In this document: positions 24,074-32,391 of the stretch, piece after piece
Numbering within the stretch: the stretch's first letter is position 1
Layout of the letters: each line of letters starts with the position of its first letter
DNA from: Pseudogemmobacter hezensis
Lineage (GTDB): Bacteria > Pseudomonadota > Alphaproteobacteria > Rhodobacterales > Rhodobacteraceae
DNA: 37,396 bases
Direction: 5' to 3'
NCBI RefSeq assembly: GCF_013155295.1
Contig: NZ_JABJXT010000027.1
Coordinates: 1-37,396 of the forward strand
Translations under genes and position numbers: made by a program
The notes under the pieces: model-generated
Seen by the model: the letters and a program-made list of their open reading frames with translations, nothing else
What the model was told of the DNA's origin: nothing
Database searches by the model: none

Positions 24074-26545
24074 ATGCGACAGGTAAGATCACGCTTTTCG
24101 GCAGGGATGACGGCTTTCATGCTGGGAACGACCGGGCTTTCGGGCCTTGTCCTCTTGCCTGCCCCGGCTATGGCCCAGGACAGCACGACCGTCGCCTTTG
24201 CCATCCCCGCCCAGCCGCTGGCCCGCGCTTTGGAGGCCTTCAGCCGCCAAAGCGGCTGGCAGGTCGGCTTTGACGCCAGCACCGCGCGGGGCAAGACAGC
24301 CGCCGCCGTCTCTGGCACCATGACACCCGCCGCCGCGCTGGAACGCCTGATCGCGGGCCAGGGCTATGAGGTCGAAATCACCGGCGCGCGCAGCGCCGCC
24401 CTTGTGGTGCCCCTGGCCGCAGCGACCACCGAGGCGGCGCCCTCAGATGCGATCAGCCTGGGCACGATCCGGCTGGATGCGGGCGGCGTTGTGACCGAGG
24501 GCAGCGGATCTTACACCTCGGGCTATACCACGGTTGCGACCGGCCTGCCCCTGACCATGCGCGAGACGCCGCAATCCATCTCTGTCACCACCCGCCAGAA
24601 GATGGATGACCGCGATCAGCGCAGCATCGGCGAGGTGCTGGAAGACACCGCAGGCGTCACCGTCATGCCGATGGATACCGAAAGGCGCAGCGTCTATGCG
24701 CGCGGCTTCTCCAGCCCGACCTTCATGGTCGACGGAACTCCGGTCTGGTATCGCATCCAATATGGCTCTGGCCCGTCGATTTCCGACACGGCGATCTATG
24801 ACCGGGTCGAGGTCCTGCGCGGCGCGACCGGGCTGATGGCGGGTGCGGGCGACCCTTCGGTTGCGATCAATATGGTGCGCAAATCGCCGACAGCCTTCCC
24901 GCAGACCAGCGCGAAACTGTCCTACGGCAGCTGGAACACCATGCGCAGCGAGCTGGACACCAGCGGCCCGCTGTCCGAGGATGGCCGCCTGCGGGGGCGC
25001 ATTGTTCTGGCACATGAGGACGGCGAGTCCTTCCTGGACCGTTATGAGCGCAAAAAGACCATCGCCTATGGCACCATCGAGGCCGATGTGGGCGACAGCG
25101 GCGTCTTTACCCTTGGTTATGACTATCAGCTGACGCGCACCCGCAACCACCAGTTCGGTGGCCTGCCGCTGATCGCGAATGACGGCTCGCAGCTTGACTA
25201 CGACCGCCATGTGAATGCGGGCGGCAGCAATCTGCCGCTTGAGCAAAAGGCCGAAACCGCCTTTGCCCGCTACAAACACAGCTTCGACAATGGCTGGGAG
25301 GCGGTGGGCGATCTGTCCTTCTACCGCGCCAGCCGGATCGGTTTTCTGGCCTCGGCCTCCTGGGGCTCGCCCAATCCTGACGGCACCGGGGTCCAGCTTT
25401 TGGGCGGCTATGCCGACACGCGCACCGAACAGACCAATATCTCGGCCACGCTTTCCGGCCCGGTCGAGCTCTGGGGCCGCAGCCATGACCTGCGCTTCGG
25501 GGTCGTCGGCACTTTCGGCAAGGATACGCATAGGGCCGGGCGCGCCCGCAATGGCTTTGACATCGATTACACCCCCATCACCGGCTCGATCTTTGACTGG
25601 GACGGCGCGGTGCCTGGTCTTGAATCGAACGCCGATTACCTGCCCTATGTCACGGTGACAAAGGTCGACCAGAAGGCGGCCTATGGGTCTGGCCGGTTCT
25701 GGCTGGCGGACTGGGTCTCTTTCATCGGCGGCGCGCGGGTGGTCTGGTATGACTATAGCTATACCACCGCCGATTCCGATACCGGCAGCAGCACCCGCCA
25801 GGAGATGAGCCGCAATGCCGAATGGATTCCCTATGCCGGGCTTGTCTATGACATCAACGACACCTGGTCGGTCTATGGCAGCTATACCAGCATCTTCAAA
25901 CAGCCCAGCTACCGCGACAAGGACAACAGGGTTCTGAACCCCACCACCGGCGCGAATTACGAGTTGGGCGTCAAGGCCGCCTTCTTCGACAACCAGCTGA
26001 ACTTCTCGGCGGCGGTGTTCCGGCTGGAACAGGACGATCTGCCGGCGCGCGACCGCTCGGTCAGCTACCTGCTGCCCGATGGCAGCTTCCCGTGGAAATC
26101 CATCGACGGCGCCACCACCAAAGGTTTCGAGGCCGAGCTGGGCGGGGAACTGCGCCCCGGCCTGCAGGTTTCGGCCAGCTACGCCTATACGGATGCAAAA
26201 GACGGCACCGGCGCACGCATCTCGACGGTGACGCCGCGCCATTCGGTCAAGATCGCGGGGTCTTATGATCTTGAAAACCTGCCCCTGACCATCGGCGGCG
26301 CGCTGCGCTGGCAAAGCGGGATCGAGAACACCTGGACCTGGCCGGTTTCCGGCACCGCGCGTCAGGGGGCCTATACCGTGGTCGATCTGATGGCACGCTA
26401 TCAGTTCGAAAGCGGCCTGACCGCGACGCTGGGCATCGATAACGTCTTTGACGAAAAATATCTCTCATCGCTGGATGAGACCTATGCGACCGGCAATTAC
26501 GGCACCCCGCGCAGCGCCACGCTGACGCTGAACTACCGCTTCTGA
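24074..26545 (+). CDS. TonB-dependent siderophore receptor with N-terminal signalling (STN) domain
   Basis: An outer-membrane receptor of 823 residues. A signal peptide ends at APAMAQ. The STN domain at about 40-115 (AIPAQPLARALEAFSRQSGWQVGF ... GTMTPAAALERLIAGQGYEV) interacts with FecR. A TonB-box-like stretch, ISLGTIRLDAG, follows. The plug contains MRETPQSISVTTRQKMDDR and the FMVDGTPV motif, then the 22-strand barrel. The protein ends NYRF, with the C-terminal Phe needed for barrel assembly. It follows fecI-fecR-like genes and is likely transcribed by that sigma factor; CGTCTT at 24016-24021 is a candidate -10. The ligand is a ferric siderophore by family (FpvA/FhuE-like); the exact one is unknown. 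Confidence 0.93.
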   Translation: MRQVRSRFSAGMTAFMLGTTGLSGLVLLPAPAMAQDSTTVAFAIPAQPLARALEAFSRQSGWQVGFDASTARGKTAAAVSGTMTPAAALERLIAGQGYEVEITGARSAALVVPLAAATTEAAPSDAISLGTIRLDAGGVVTEGSGSYTSGYTTVATGLPLTMRETPQSISVTTRQKMDDRDQRSIGEVLEDTAGVTVMPMDTERRSVYARGFSSPTFMVDGTPVWYRIQYGSGPSISDTAIYDRVEVLRGATGLMAGAGDPSVAINMVRKSPTAFPQTSAKLSYGSWNTMRSELDTSGPLSEDGRLRGRIVLAHEDGESFLDRYERKKTIAYGTIEADVGDSGVFTLGYDYQLTRTRNHQFGGLPLIANDGSQLDYDRHVNAGGSNLPLEQKAETAFARYKHSFDNGWEAVGDLSFYRASRIGFLASASWGSPNPDGTGVQLLGGYADTRTEQTNISATLSGPVELWGRSHDLRFGVVGTFGKDTHRAGRARNGFDIDYTPITGSIFDWDGAVPGLESNADYLPYVTVTKVDQKAAYGSGRFWLADWVSFIGGARVVWYDYSYTTADSDTGSSTRQEMSRNAEWIPYAGLVYDINDTWSVYGSYTSIFKQPSYRDKDNRVLNPTTGANYELGVKAAFFDNQLNFSAAVFRLEQDDLPARDRSVSYLLPDGSFPWKSIDGATTKGFEAELGGELRPGLQVSASYAYTDAKDGTGARISTVTPRHSVKIAGSYDLENLPLTIGGALRWQSGIENTWTWPVSGTARQGAYTVVDLMARYQFESGLTATLGIDNVFDEKYLSSLDETYATGNYGTPRSATLTLNYRF

Positions 26546-26554
26546 GCCATATCC

Positions 26555-26582
26555 GGCCCGCGCCTTTCCAGGGGCGCGGGCC
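26555..26582 (+). terminator. Hairpin between receptor and YncE-like gene
   Basis: A perfect 10-bp GC stem (26555-26564 with 26573-26582) and an 8-nt loop, starting 9 bp after the receptor stop, is followed by GCCTTATAT. It is probably a partial terminator that lowers expression of the downstream gene. Confidence 0.5.
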
Positions 26583-26612
26583 GCCTTATATCCCCGTTTC
26601 AGGATCACCTTC

Positions 26613-27812
26613 GTGCGCCCCCTTTCCCGGCTTTGCGCGGCTTCGGCCCTTGTTATCGCCTCGGCCCTTTGGGCCCCCCTGGCGCGGGCCGAAACCCCGG
26701 CCCCGCAGACAGACCCGGCCCGGCCGACAGACCCGATCTGGCTGACCCCTGCCGAAATCGCCGCAGCAATCACCCGGCAAGACAGCCTGAAAGGGCTTTA
26801 TGAGCTGCGCTATTCCCCCGCCCTGGGCCAGATCTTCGTCACCGCAACCCCCGGCTTCGGGGACGATCTGCCCGGCTTTTTGCATGTGCTTGAGGCCGAC
26901 AGCCTGCGCGTGATCCGCCAGATCCAGCTGCCGCGCCGCGCCTTCGCGCTGGCTCTGGATGAGGGGCGCGGCCTGCTTTACGTCGGCCATACGATGGACG
27001 GCGCGATCAGCGTGGTCGATGCCAAAAGCGGCCAGGTGCTGAATGTGATCCAGCTGGGCCAGCCCGATGCCGAGGGCAAGACCGAACACACCCGCATGAT
27101 CCGTCTGGATACCGAACGCCAGCTGGCCTTTGTCACCAGCCCCGGCGCCGATGGCCTGGTCTGGATCGTCGATACCGCCACCGGCTCCATCCGCCACCGG
27201 ATCTCCGATGCCGGCCTCTGGCGCGCTGGCGCCGCCTATGATGCGCAGCGCGGTGTGATCTGGGTCAGCGGCGGCGGCATGGAAGAGGTCAACGGCTGGA
27301 GCGTCGAAACCGGCGAAAAAGTCGCGGGCTTTTCCACCGGCGACACCACCGCGCCTGGGAAAGAGGCCTCGCAGCACTTCTTTGTCAATCTCGCGATTGA
27401 CGAGGCGGGCCAGCGGCTTTTCGCAACCGACAGCAACAGCGGTGCGCTTTACACCTTTGACATCGCAACGGGCAAGCTGACCGGGCGCACCGAGATTGGT
27501 GTTGGCCCGCTGGATGTTGTCTTCAACGCGGCCCGCAATGAAATCTATGTCACCTGGCGTGGCGACAGCCGCGAGGTCTCGGGTGGCACGGGCGGGCTTG
27601 CGATCCTTGATGGCACGGATCTTTCGGTCCGCCATCGCCTCGACCTGCCCGCCCATCCCAATACCATCGAGATGGATGCAAAGGGCGACACGCTCTGGCT
27701 GACGGTAAAGGCCCCCTATTCCGACAAACACCCGGCCTGGCGGGCCGAGCAGGTGGATCAGGTGCTGCGGCTGGATCTGCCGCTGCCGGCTCAGGCCAGA
27801 CAGACGGACTGA
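26613..27812 (+). CDS. YncE-like beta-propeller protein, periplasmic
   Basis: A 399-residue protein starting at GTG 26613, with a signal peptide ending ARAE. The body has repeated beta-propeller blades of the YVTN/YncE type (for example GRGLLYVGHTMDGAISVVDA and TDSNSGALYTFDIATGKLTG). E. coli yncE lies next to yncD, a TonB-dependent receptor gene, and YncE is a secreted iron-regulated propeller; the same pairing appears here. Its role may be to bind a substrate or DNA in the periplasm, but this is unproven. The C-terminus (QARQTD) runs into an 18-bp repeat array that includes its stop codon. Confidence 0.87.
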   Translation: MRPLSRLCAASALVIASALWAPLARAETPAPQTDPARPTDPIWLTPAEIAAAITRQDSLKGLYELRYSPALGQIFVTATPGFGDDLPGFLHVLEADSLRVIRQIQLPRRAFALALDEGRGLLYVGHTMDGAISVVDAKSGQVLNVIQLGQPDAEGKTEHTRMIRLDTERQLAFVTSPGADGLVWIVDTATGSIRHRISDAGLWRAGAAYDAQRGVIWVSGGGMEEVNGWSVETGEKVAGFSTGDTTAPGKEASQHFFVNLAIDEAGQRLFATDSNSGALYTFDIATGKLTGRTEIGVGPLDVVFNAARNEIYVTWRGDSREVSGGTGGLAILDGTDLSVRHRLDLPAHPNTIEMDAKGDTLWLTVKAPYSDKHPAWRAEQVDQVLRLDLPLPAQARQTD

Positions 27813-27860
27813 GCCAGACAGGTGGACTGAGCCAGAAAGGTGGCCTGAGCCAGAAAGGCA
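27789..27860. repeat. 18-bp tandem repeat x 4 spanning the YncE-like stop codon
   Basis: Units 27789-27806, 27807-27824, 27825-27842 and 27843-27860 share a core (G/C)CTGAGCCAGA(C/A)AGG. Each of the last three carries TGA in the gene's frame, so the stop codon is repeated. The array lies between convergent genes. Confidence 0.8.
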
Positions 27861-27869
27861 GGCTCAGGC
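27843..27869. terminator. Hairpin between convergent operons
   Basis: GCCTGAGCC (27843-27851) pairs perfectly with GGCTCAGGC (27861-27869) around a 9-nt loop. It sits between the ends of the two convergent iron loci and could act in both directions. No T-run is present on either strand. Confidence 0.4.
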
Positions 27870-27887
27870 AATCGGGCGGGCGGTCCG

Positions 27888-28835
27888 CTAGCGGTCTGCG
27901 ATATAGACCAGCGGGCCGATCCGTGTCACGTCAAGGCCAAGCGCGTTTTGCAGGAAATCAAGCGCGGCATCGGTATCGGTAATTGTCATGGTGCCGCTGA
28001 CGCGACGCCCGGCGGCCGCCCCGCCTGACAGCAGGATCGTGCCCGCGAAATGGCGGTTCATTTCCTCAACCACATAGGAAAGCGGTGCGTTTTCCACCAC
28101 CAGCTGGCCCTGCCGCCAGGCCAGGGCCGCCTGCCCGTCCCCGGCGCCCAGATCAACCCGCGCGCCCTCGCGGTCCCATGTCGCGCGTGCGCCTTCGGGG
28201 ATCTCGCGGGTAAGCCCCGGCTTGCCGCCGATCTCCAGCCGCACAGCGTGTTCGGTCACCGTCACATCCGCCCCGTTCTGCCCAAGACGGACGTCAAACG
28301 CGGTGCCCAGCGCCGTCACGCGGGCATCGCCTGCCTCGACGACAAAGGGGCGGTTCGGGTCGGGAGCGACCTCGAAATAGGCCTGACCGCGCAAAAGCCG
28401 CACCACACGCCGCCCGTTATCGAAATCATAGGCCACCGCCGAAGAGGCATTCAGCTGAAGGATTGACCCATCCTCCAGCGTGACCACGGGCCTTTCGCCG
28501 ACGCCGGCGATCTGATCTGCCCGCAGCCGCATCGGTCCGTCGAACCAGAAAAACAGCCCCCCCGTCAGCGCCAGCGCCGCGAGGCCGCCGATCACCCGCC
28601 CCGCCCCCGGCGGGCGATAGTCATAGTCGCGCAGCTTCGGCTCTGCCGCGATGGCCCGCCCGGCCTCGCCCATCAGGCGGCGCGCGGCCTCAAAGGCGGG
28701 GCGGTTCAGCGGATCGGCATCAAGCCAGGCCTCAAGACGCGATTCCTCAGCGGGTGAGAGCCTGCCCTCATCCTGACGCAGCACCCAATCGGCCGCTTCT
28801 GCATTGCGTTTGCGCATCGCGCGCCGGTCTGTCAT
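27888..28835 (-). CDS. FecR-like anti-sigma/sigma regulator (second iron locus)
   Basis: A 315-residue inner-membrane signal transducer, last gene of the minus-strand iron operon. The N-terminal cytoplasmic motif is AADWVLRQDEGRLSPAEE with RLEAWLDADPLNRPAFEAA. One membrane segment is at about 78-95 (VIGGLAALALTGGLFFWF). The FecR core has VTLEDGSILQLNASSAVAYDF, VRLLRGQAYFEV and VTALGTAFDVR. The C-terminal domain has LSYVVEEMNRHF. AGGA stands before the ATG at 28835. It pairs with the FecI-like gene 76 bp upstream. Confidence 0.9.
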   Translation of the reverse strand: MTDRRAMRKRNAEAADWVLRQDEGRLSPAEESRLEAWLDADPLNRPAFEAARRLMGEAGRAIAAEPKLRDYDYRPPGAGRVIGGLAALALTGGLFFWFDGPMRLRADQIAGVGERPVVTLEDGSILQLNASSAVAYDFDNGRRVVRLLRGQAYFEVAPDPNRPFVVEAGDARVTALGTAFDVRLGQNGADVTVTEHAVRLEIGGKPGLTREIPEGARATWDREGARVDLGAGDGQAALAWRQGQLVVENAPLSYVVEEMNRHFAGTILLSGGAAAGRRVSGTMTITDTDAALDFLQNALGLDVTRIGPLVYIADR

Positions 28836-28911
28836 GCGGCTTCCTGATTGGCGGGTCCGGCAAAGTCACCTGCCCCCTGTCTGAAAGACGAATGGCAGGT
28901 GGCATTCAGGA

Positions 28912-29454
28912 CTAGCGGTCAAACTCCATCAGCCTGTCAAGGCAATGCGCCAGCGCCTTGCGCAGATGGCGATCCACCATATTGCGGCTGATCCCCAGGC
29001 GGGCGGTGATCTGATCCGGCGTCAGCCCGTGCAGCCGGTGCAGGATAAAGGCCATGCGGCAGCGCCCGGGCAGATCCTCGATGGCGGATTTCAGCACCGT
29101 CAGCCGCGCCTCGACATCCAGAAGGCGCTCGGTATCGCTGTGGGTGGCGACATTCAGCCCCTCGGCCTCGGTGCCAGAAAAAAGCCGCGCCTCATAATTC
29201 TGCCGCCGAAAGCGGTCGATGCCAAGGTTGATCGCAGCCCGGCACAAAAACGCCCCGACCGAGGTCTTGCCGCGCAAGATCCCTGGCCGCCCGGCGAGTT
29301 TGAGGTAAAGATCGTGAACGATATCCGCCTCAGAGCCCGCCATATGCCCGCGCCGGGTCAGCGCCTGGGTCATATCGTGATAATGGCGGGCAATGGCGCG
29401 ATTTAAAAGCTCGCTGTCATCCATCTCGGCAGAGGGGGCCTGAAGGGCATGCAT
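28912..29454 (-). CDS. FecI-like ECF sigma factor (second iron locus)
   Basis: An ECF sigma factor of about 180 residues. Region 2 includes IVHDLYLKLA and NLGIDRFRRQNYEARLF. Region 4 is LTPDQITARLGISRNMVDRHLRKAL. I place the start at ATG 29454 (MHALQAPSAEMDD), but the ribosome binding site is weak; the ATG at 29424 is equally plausible and one further upstream at 29520 is less so. The sequence is only distantly like the first sigma factor, so the two loci probably have separate promoter specificity. It would drive the receptor/transport operon above it. Confidence 0.87.
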   Translation of the reverse strand: MHALQAPSAEMDDSELLNRAIARHYHDMTQALTRRGHMAGSEADIVHDLYLKLAGRPGILRGKTSVGAFLCRAAINLGIDRFRRQNYEARLFSGTEAEGLNVATHSDTERLLDVEARLTVLKSAIEDLPGRCRMAFILHRLHGLTPDQITARLGISRNMVDRHLRKALAHCLDRLMEFDR

Positions 29455-29586
29455 CGCGTCGATCCGAACCTTGACAGAATGGGGGCACGGGTCGGTGGCG
29501 CGAGACACCAGCCGAAGCATCCGGCGCCCCTGTGGCTTCCAATCCTTTCACGACCATATCGGCCCGCCCCCCCGCAGACAATTGCG

Positions 29587-30435
29587 TTAACACGACCGGG
29601 ACAGAGCGGCAGCGCCGGTTTCGGCCGCGCTGTTGCCCCCCGGCCACGGCTGAGCCGACCACATCGGCGTGCCGGTGACCGGGTCGGGCGTCACGATACA
29701 ATCGACGCCAAAGCCCGCGCGGATCAGCGCCGGGTCCATCACCCGGGCGGGCGGGCCCTCAGCAATGATCCGCCCCGCCTTCAGCATGACCATATGCCCG
29801 GCGTAGCGCGCGGTCTGGTTCAGGTCATGGAGCACCGCGACCACGGTCTTGCCGCCCTGACGCACCAGGGTTTCCATCAGCGCCATGACCTCGATCTGAT
29901 GCGCGATATCAAGCCAGGTGGTCGGCTCATCCAGGAGCAGGATGTCGGTCTCCTGGGCCAGAACCATCGCGATCCAGGCCCGCTGGCGCTGCCCCCCGGA
30001 AAGACTGTCAAGCGGGCGCCTGGCCAGACCTTCAAGCCCGGTCAGCTGCAGCGCGCGGGCGCAGGCGGCCTCATCCCCGGCGGTCATGCGCTCGAAAAGG
30101 CTGCGATGCGGGTAGCGGCCCTGGCGGATCAGATCGGCGACGCTCAGCCCCTCGGGCGCGGTGGGGCTTTGCGGCAAAAAGCCGATCCGGCGCGCGAGGC
30201 TGCGGCTGGACAGCCCGCGCAAGGGCGTGTCGCCCAGCCGGATCTCTCCGGCGGCGGGGCGCATCAGACCGGCAAGCGCGCGCAACACGGTGGATTTCCC
30301 GCTGCCATTCGGCCCGATCAGCGCCGTGAAGCGCCCGCGCGGGATGGTCAGCGTCAGCCCCTCGGCGACAGGTTTTGCGCCATAGGTCAGGGTGACGTTC
30401 AGGGCGGAAAGGGCGGGTATATCAGCTGCGGGCAT
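29587..30435 (-). CDS. Ferric siderophore ABC transporter ATPase (FecE/FhuC-like)
   Basis: A 282-residue cytoplasmic ATPase of the iron-siderophore family. Walker A is GPNGSGKST at 41-49, the signature is [13 protein letters not shown], Walker B is ILLLDEPTTWLD and the H-loop is AVLHDLNQTARYA. The CDS overlaps the second permease gene by 14 bp. It pairs with the two FecCD-type permeases and the binding protein. A C-terminal tail of ~25 residues (after PMWSAQPW) is slightly longer than usual. Confidence 0.93.
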   Translation of the reverse strand: MPAADIPALSALNVTLTYGAKPVAEGLTLTIPRGRFTALIGPNGSGKSTVLRALAGLMRPAAGEIRLGDTPLRGLSSRSLARRIGFLPQSPTAPEGLSVADLIRQGRYPHRSLFERMTAGDEAACARALQLTGLEGLARRPLDSLSGGQRQRAWIAMVLAQETDILLLDEPTTWLDIAHQIEVMALMETLVRQGGKTVVAVLHDLNQTARYAGHMVMLKAGRIIAEGPPARVMDPALIRAGFGVDCIVTPDPVTGTPMWSAQPWPGGNSAAETGAAALSRSC

Positions 30436-31408
30436 GGCGTCGGCTCCAGATCAGCCAGAAAAAGAACGGCCCGCCGATCAGGGCGGTGACAAGGCCTGCG
30501 GGGATCTGCACCGGCGCAAAGACCAGCCGCCCGGCAAGATCGGCCGCCGCGACAAGGCAGGCCCCGATCAGCGCCGCGACCGGCAGCATCCGGGCGTGCA
30601 GCGGCCCGGCGATATGGCGGGCAAGATGCGGCGCGATCAGCCCGACAAAGCCGATCGGGCCGGTGATGGCCACGGTGGCCCCGGCCAATAGCGCCGCGAT
30701 CAGGATCAGGGCCGCTCGCGTCACTTCGACCCTTTGGCCAAGCGCGCGGGCGGTGGTCTCGCCAAGGTTCAGCGCATCGGCATGACGCGCCAGCGCAAGG
30801 CTCAGACCCAGCGGCAGCGCCAGCCAAAGCGCCATCAGCTGCAGGCGCGGCCGATCAATATCGTGCAGGCTGCCCGCCAGCCAGATCAGCGCGCGCTGCG
30901 CCGCGTTGATCGGGGCGAAGGTGGTCAGCACGCTGGCCATGGCGCCCGTCATCGCCGCCAGCGCAAGGCCAACCAGCACCAGCCGCAAGGGCGAGGCGCC
31001 CCCCTGCCAGGCCAGCGCCCAGACCAGCACCACCGACAAAAGCGCACCCGCAAACCCCGCAACCGGCAGCAAGGCCAGCACCCCCGGCCCCGCCAGCACC
31101 ATCAGCGCGATCACCACCAGCGCCGCGCCGGAATTGATCCCCAAAAGCCCGGGGTCGGCCAGCGGATTGCGCAGGACCGCCTGAACCAGCGCCCCCGAAA
31201 CCGCCAGCGCCGCACCGCCAAGGCCCGCCGCCAGAAGGCGCGGCAGCCGCAGATCGAGAACCACCATCTCCGCCTCGGGCGTGGCACCCTGGCCGGGGAT
31301 CAGCGCCAGCCAGACCTCGCGCAGCGGCAGCGGATGATCCCCCAGCCCAAGCGAGGCAAGGCCTATGGCGCAAAACACCGCCAGCAACAGAGAAAGCCAG
31401 CCGCTCAT
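30422..31408 (-). CDS. Ferric siderophore ABC permease (FecD-like)
   Basis: A FecCD/BtuC-family inner-membrane permease of 328 residues, with about ten hydrophobic segments. Family motifs include LPRLLAAGLGGAALAVSGA (EXPRI-like region), NPLADPGLLGINSGAAL, and GPIGFVGLIAPHLAR near the C-terminus. Its ATG overlaps the stop of the first permease by 4 bp. It works with the 31405-32391 partner, the ATPase and the periplasmic binding protein. Confidence 0.93.
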   Translation of the reverse strand: MSGWLSLLLAVFCAIGLASLGLGDHPLPLREVWLALIPGQGATPEAEMVVLDLRLPRLLAAGLGGAALAVSGALVQAVLRNPLADPGLLGINSGAALVVIALMVLAGPGVLALLPVAGFAGALLSVVLVWALAWQGGASPLRLVLVGLALAAMTGAMASVLTTFAPINAAQRALIWLAGSLHDIDRPRLQLMALWLALPLGLSLALARHADALNLGETTARALGQRVEVTRAALILIAALLAGATVAITGPIGFVGLIAPHLARHIAGPLHARMLPVAALIGACLVAAADLAGRLVFAPVQIPAGLVTALIGGPFFFWLIWSRRHARS

Positions 31409-32391
31409 GCCCTGCCCCCTGCCCGCCGCCGCGCCAGCGCGATGAAGAACGGCCCGCCAAGCAGCGCCATAGTGATCCCGGCGGGAAAGCTCTCATTCCC
31501 AGAGATCCAGCGCCCGGTGGTATCGGCCAGCAAAAGCAAAGCCGCCCCCCCAAGCGCCGAGGCCGGAATGATGCGGCGGTAATCCGGCCCGACCAGCAGC
31601 CGCACCAGATTGGGCACCATCAGCCCGACAAACCCCACCGGCCCTGCAAGGGCAACCGCGCCCCCCGCCGTCAGGACCACCAGCGCCAGCGCAAGGCCGC
31701 GCCAGACCCGCAGATCCTGACCAAGTGCCTGCGCAAGCTCAGCCCCAAGGCTCAGCGTCATGATGTGCCGGCGCATCAGAAAAGACAGCACCAGCCCGGC
31801 CAGGATGAAAGGCCCGGTCGCCAGCACCTGGCCCATGTTGCGCCCATGCAGCGACCCCGCGGTCCAAAGGCGGACCTGATCCAGCGTGCCCTGGTCAAAG
31901 ATCAGCAAAACCGTGGTCAGCGCCGAGAGGAAACCCGCCAGCACCGCGCCCGACAGCACAAGCCCGATCACCGGCGCGCCGCTGGCCCGGCCCAGCATCC
32001 AGACCAGCACCGTCGCCAGCGCCGCACCGCCAAAGGCACACCAAAGCTGCAGCCCGGGGTCCGTCACCCCGACCAGCGAAATCGCCGCCACCACCGCAAA
32101 TGCCGCGCCCGCATTGATCCCGAGGATCCCCGGCGAGGCCAGCGGATTGCCGGTCATCGCCTGGCAGATCGCCCCCGCCGTTGCCAGCGCCGCCCCCGCC
32201 AGCGCGCCCGCAAGGCTGCGCGGCAGGCGGATCATCTGGACCACCAGCTGATCGCGCGACCCATCCCCCGCGAAAAGCGCGCCTGCCAGCCGGAAAGGCG
32301 AGATCACCTCTGGCCCCTGCATCAGCGACCAGAGAAACGCCAACAGAACCAAGGCCATAAAAGCCACGACAAGGGCAGGAAAGGATCTCAC
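31405..32391 (-). CDS. Ferric siderophore ABC permease (FecC-like)
   Basis: A FecCD-family permease, 328 residues, about ten membrane segments. It shows LPRSLAGALAGAALATAGA, MTGNPLASPGILGINAGAAF and GPVGFVGLMVPNLVR. The start at 32391 overlaps the binding-protein stop by 4 bp. It forms the channel as a heterodimer with the FecD-like permease. Confidence 0.93.
   Translation of the reverse strand: MRSFPALVVAFMALVLLAFLWSLMQGPEVISPFRLAGALFAGDGSRDQLVVQMIRLPRSLAGALAGAALATAGAICQAMTGNPLASPGILGINAGAAFAVVAAISLVGVTDPGLQLWCAFGGAALATVLVWMLGRASGAPVIGLVLSGAVLAGFLSALTTVLLIFDQGTLDQVRLWTAGSLHGRNMGQVLATGPFILAGLVLSFLMRRHIMTLSLGAELAQALGQDLRVWRGLALALVVLTAGGAVALAGPVGFVGLMVPNLVRLLVGPDYRRIIPASALGGAALLLLADTTGRWISGNESFPAGITMALLGGPFFIALARRRAGGRA

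Noticed and set aside
23062-24321. 419-codon minus-strand open frame
   Set aside because: It is antisense to the FecR-like gene and receptor start; a codon-bias shadow.
24443-26314. 623-codon open frame on the minus strand
   Set aside because: It is entirely antisense to the TonB receptor gene and has no recognisable motifs or start context.
26586-27731. 381-codon minus-strand open frame opposite the YncE-like gene
   Set aside because: The plus-strand protein has a signal peptide and propeller repeats; the antisense translation has none.
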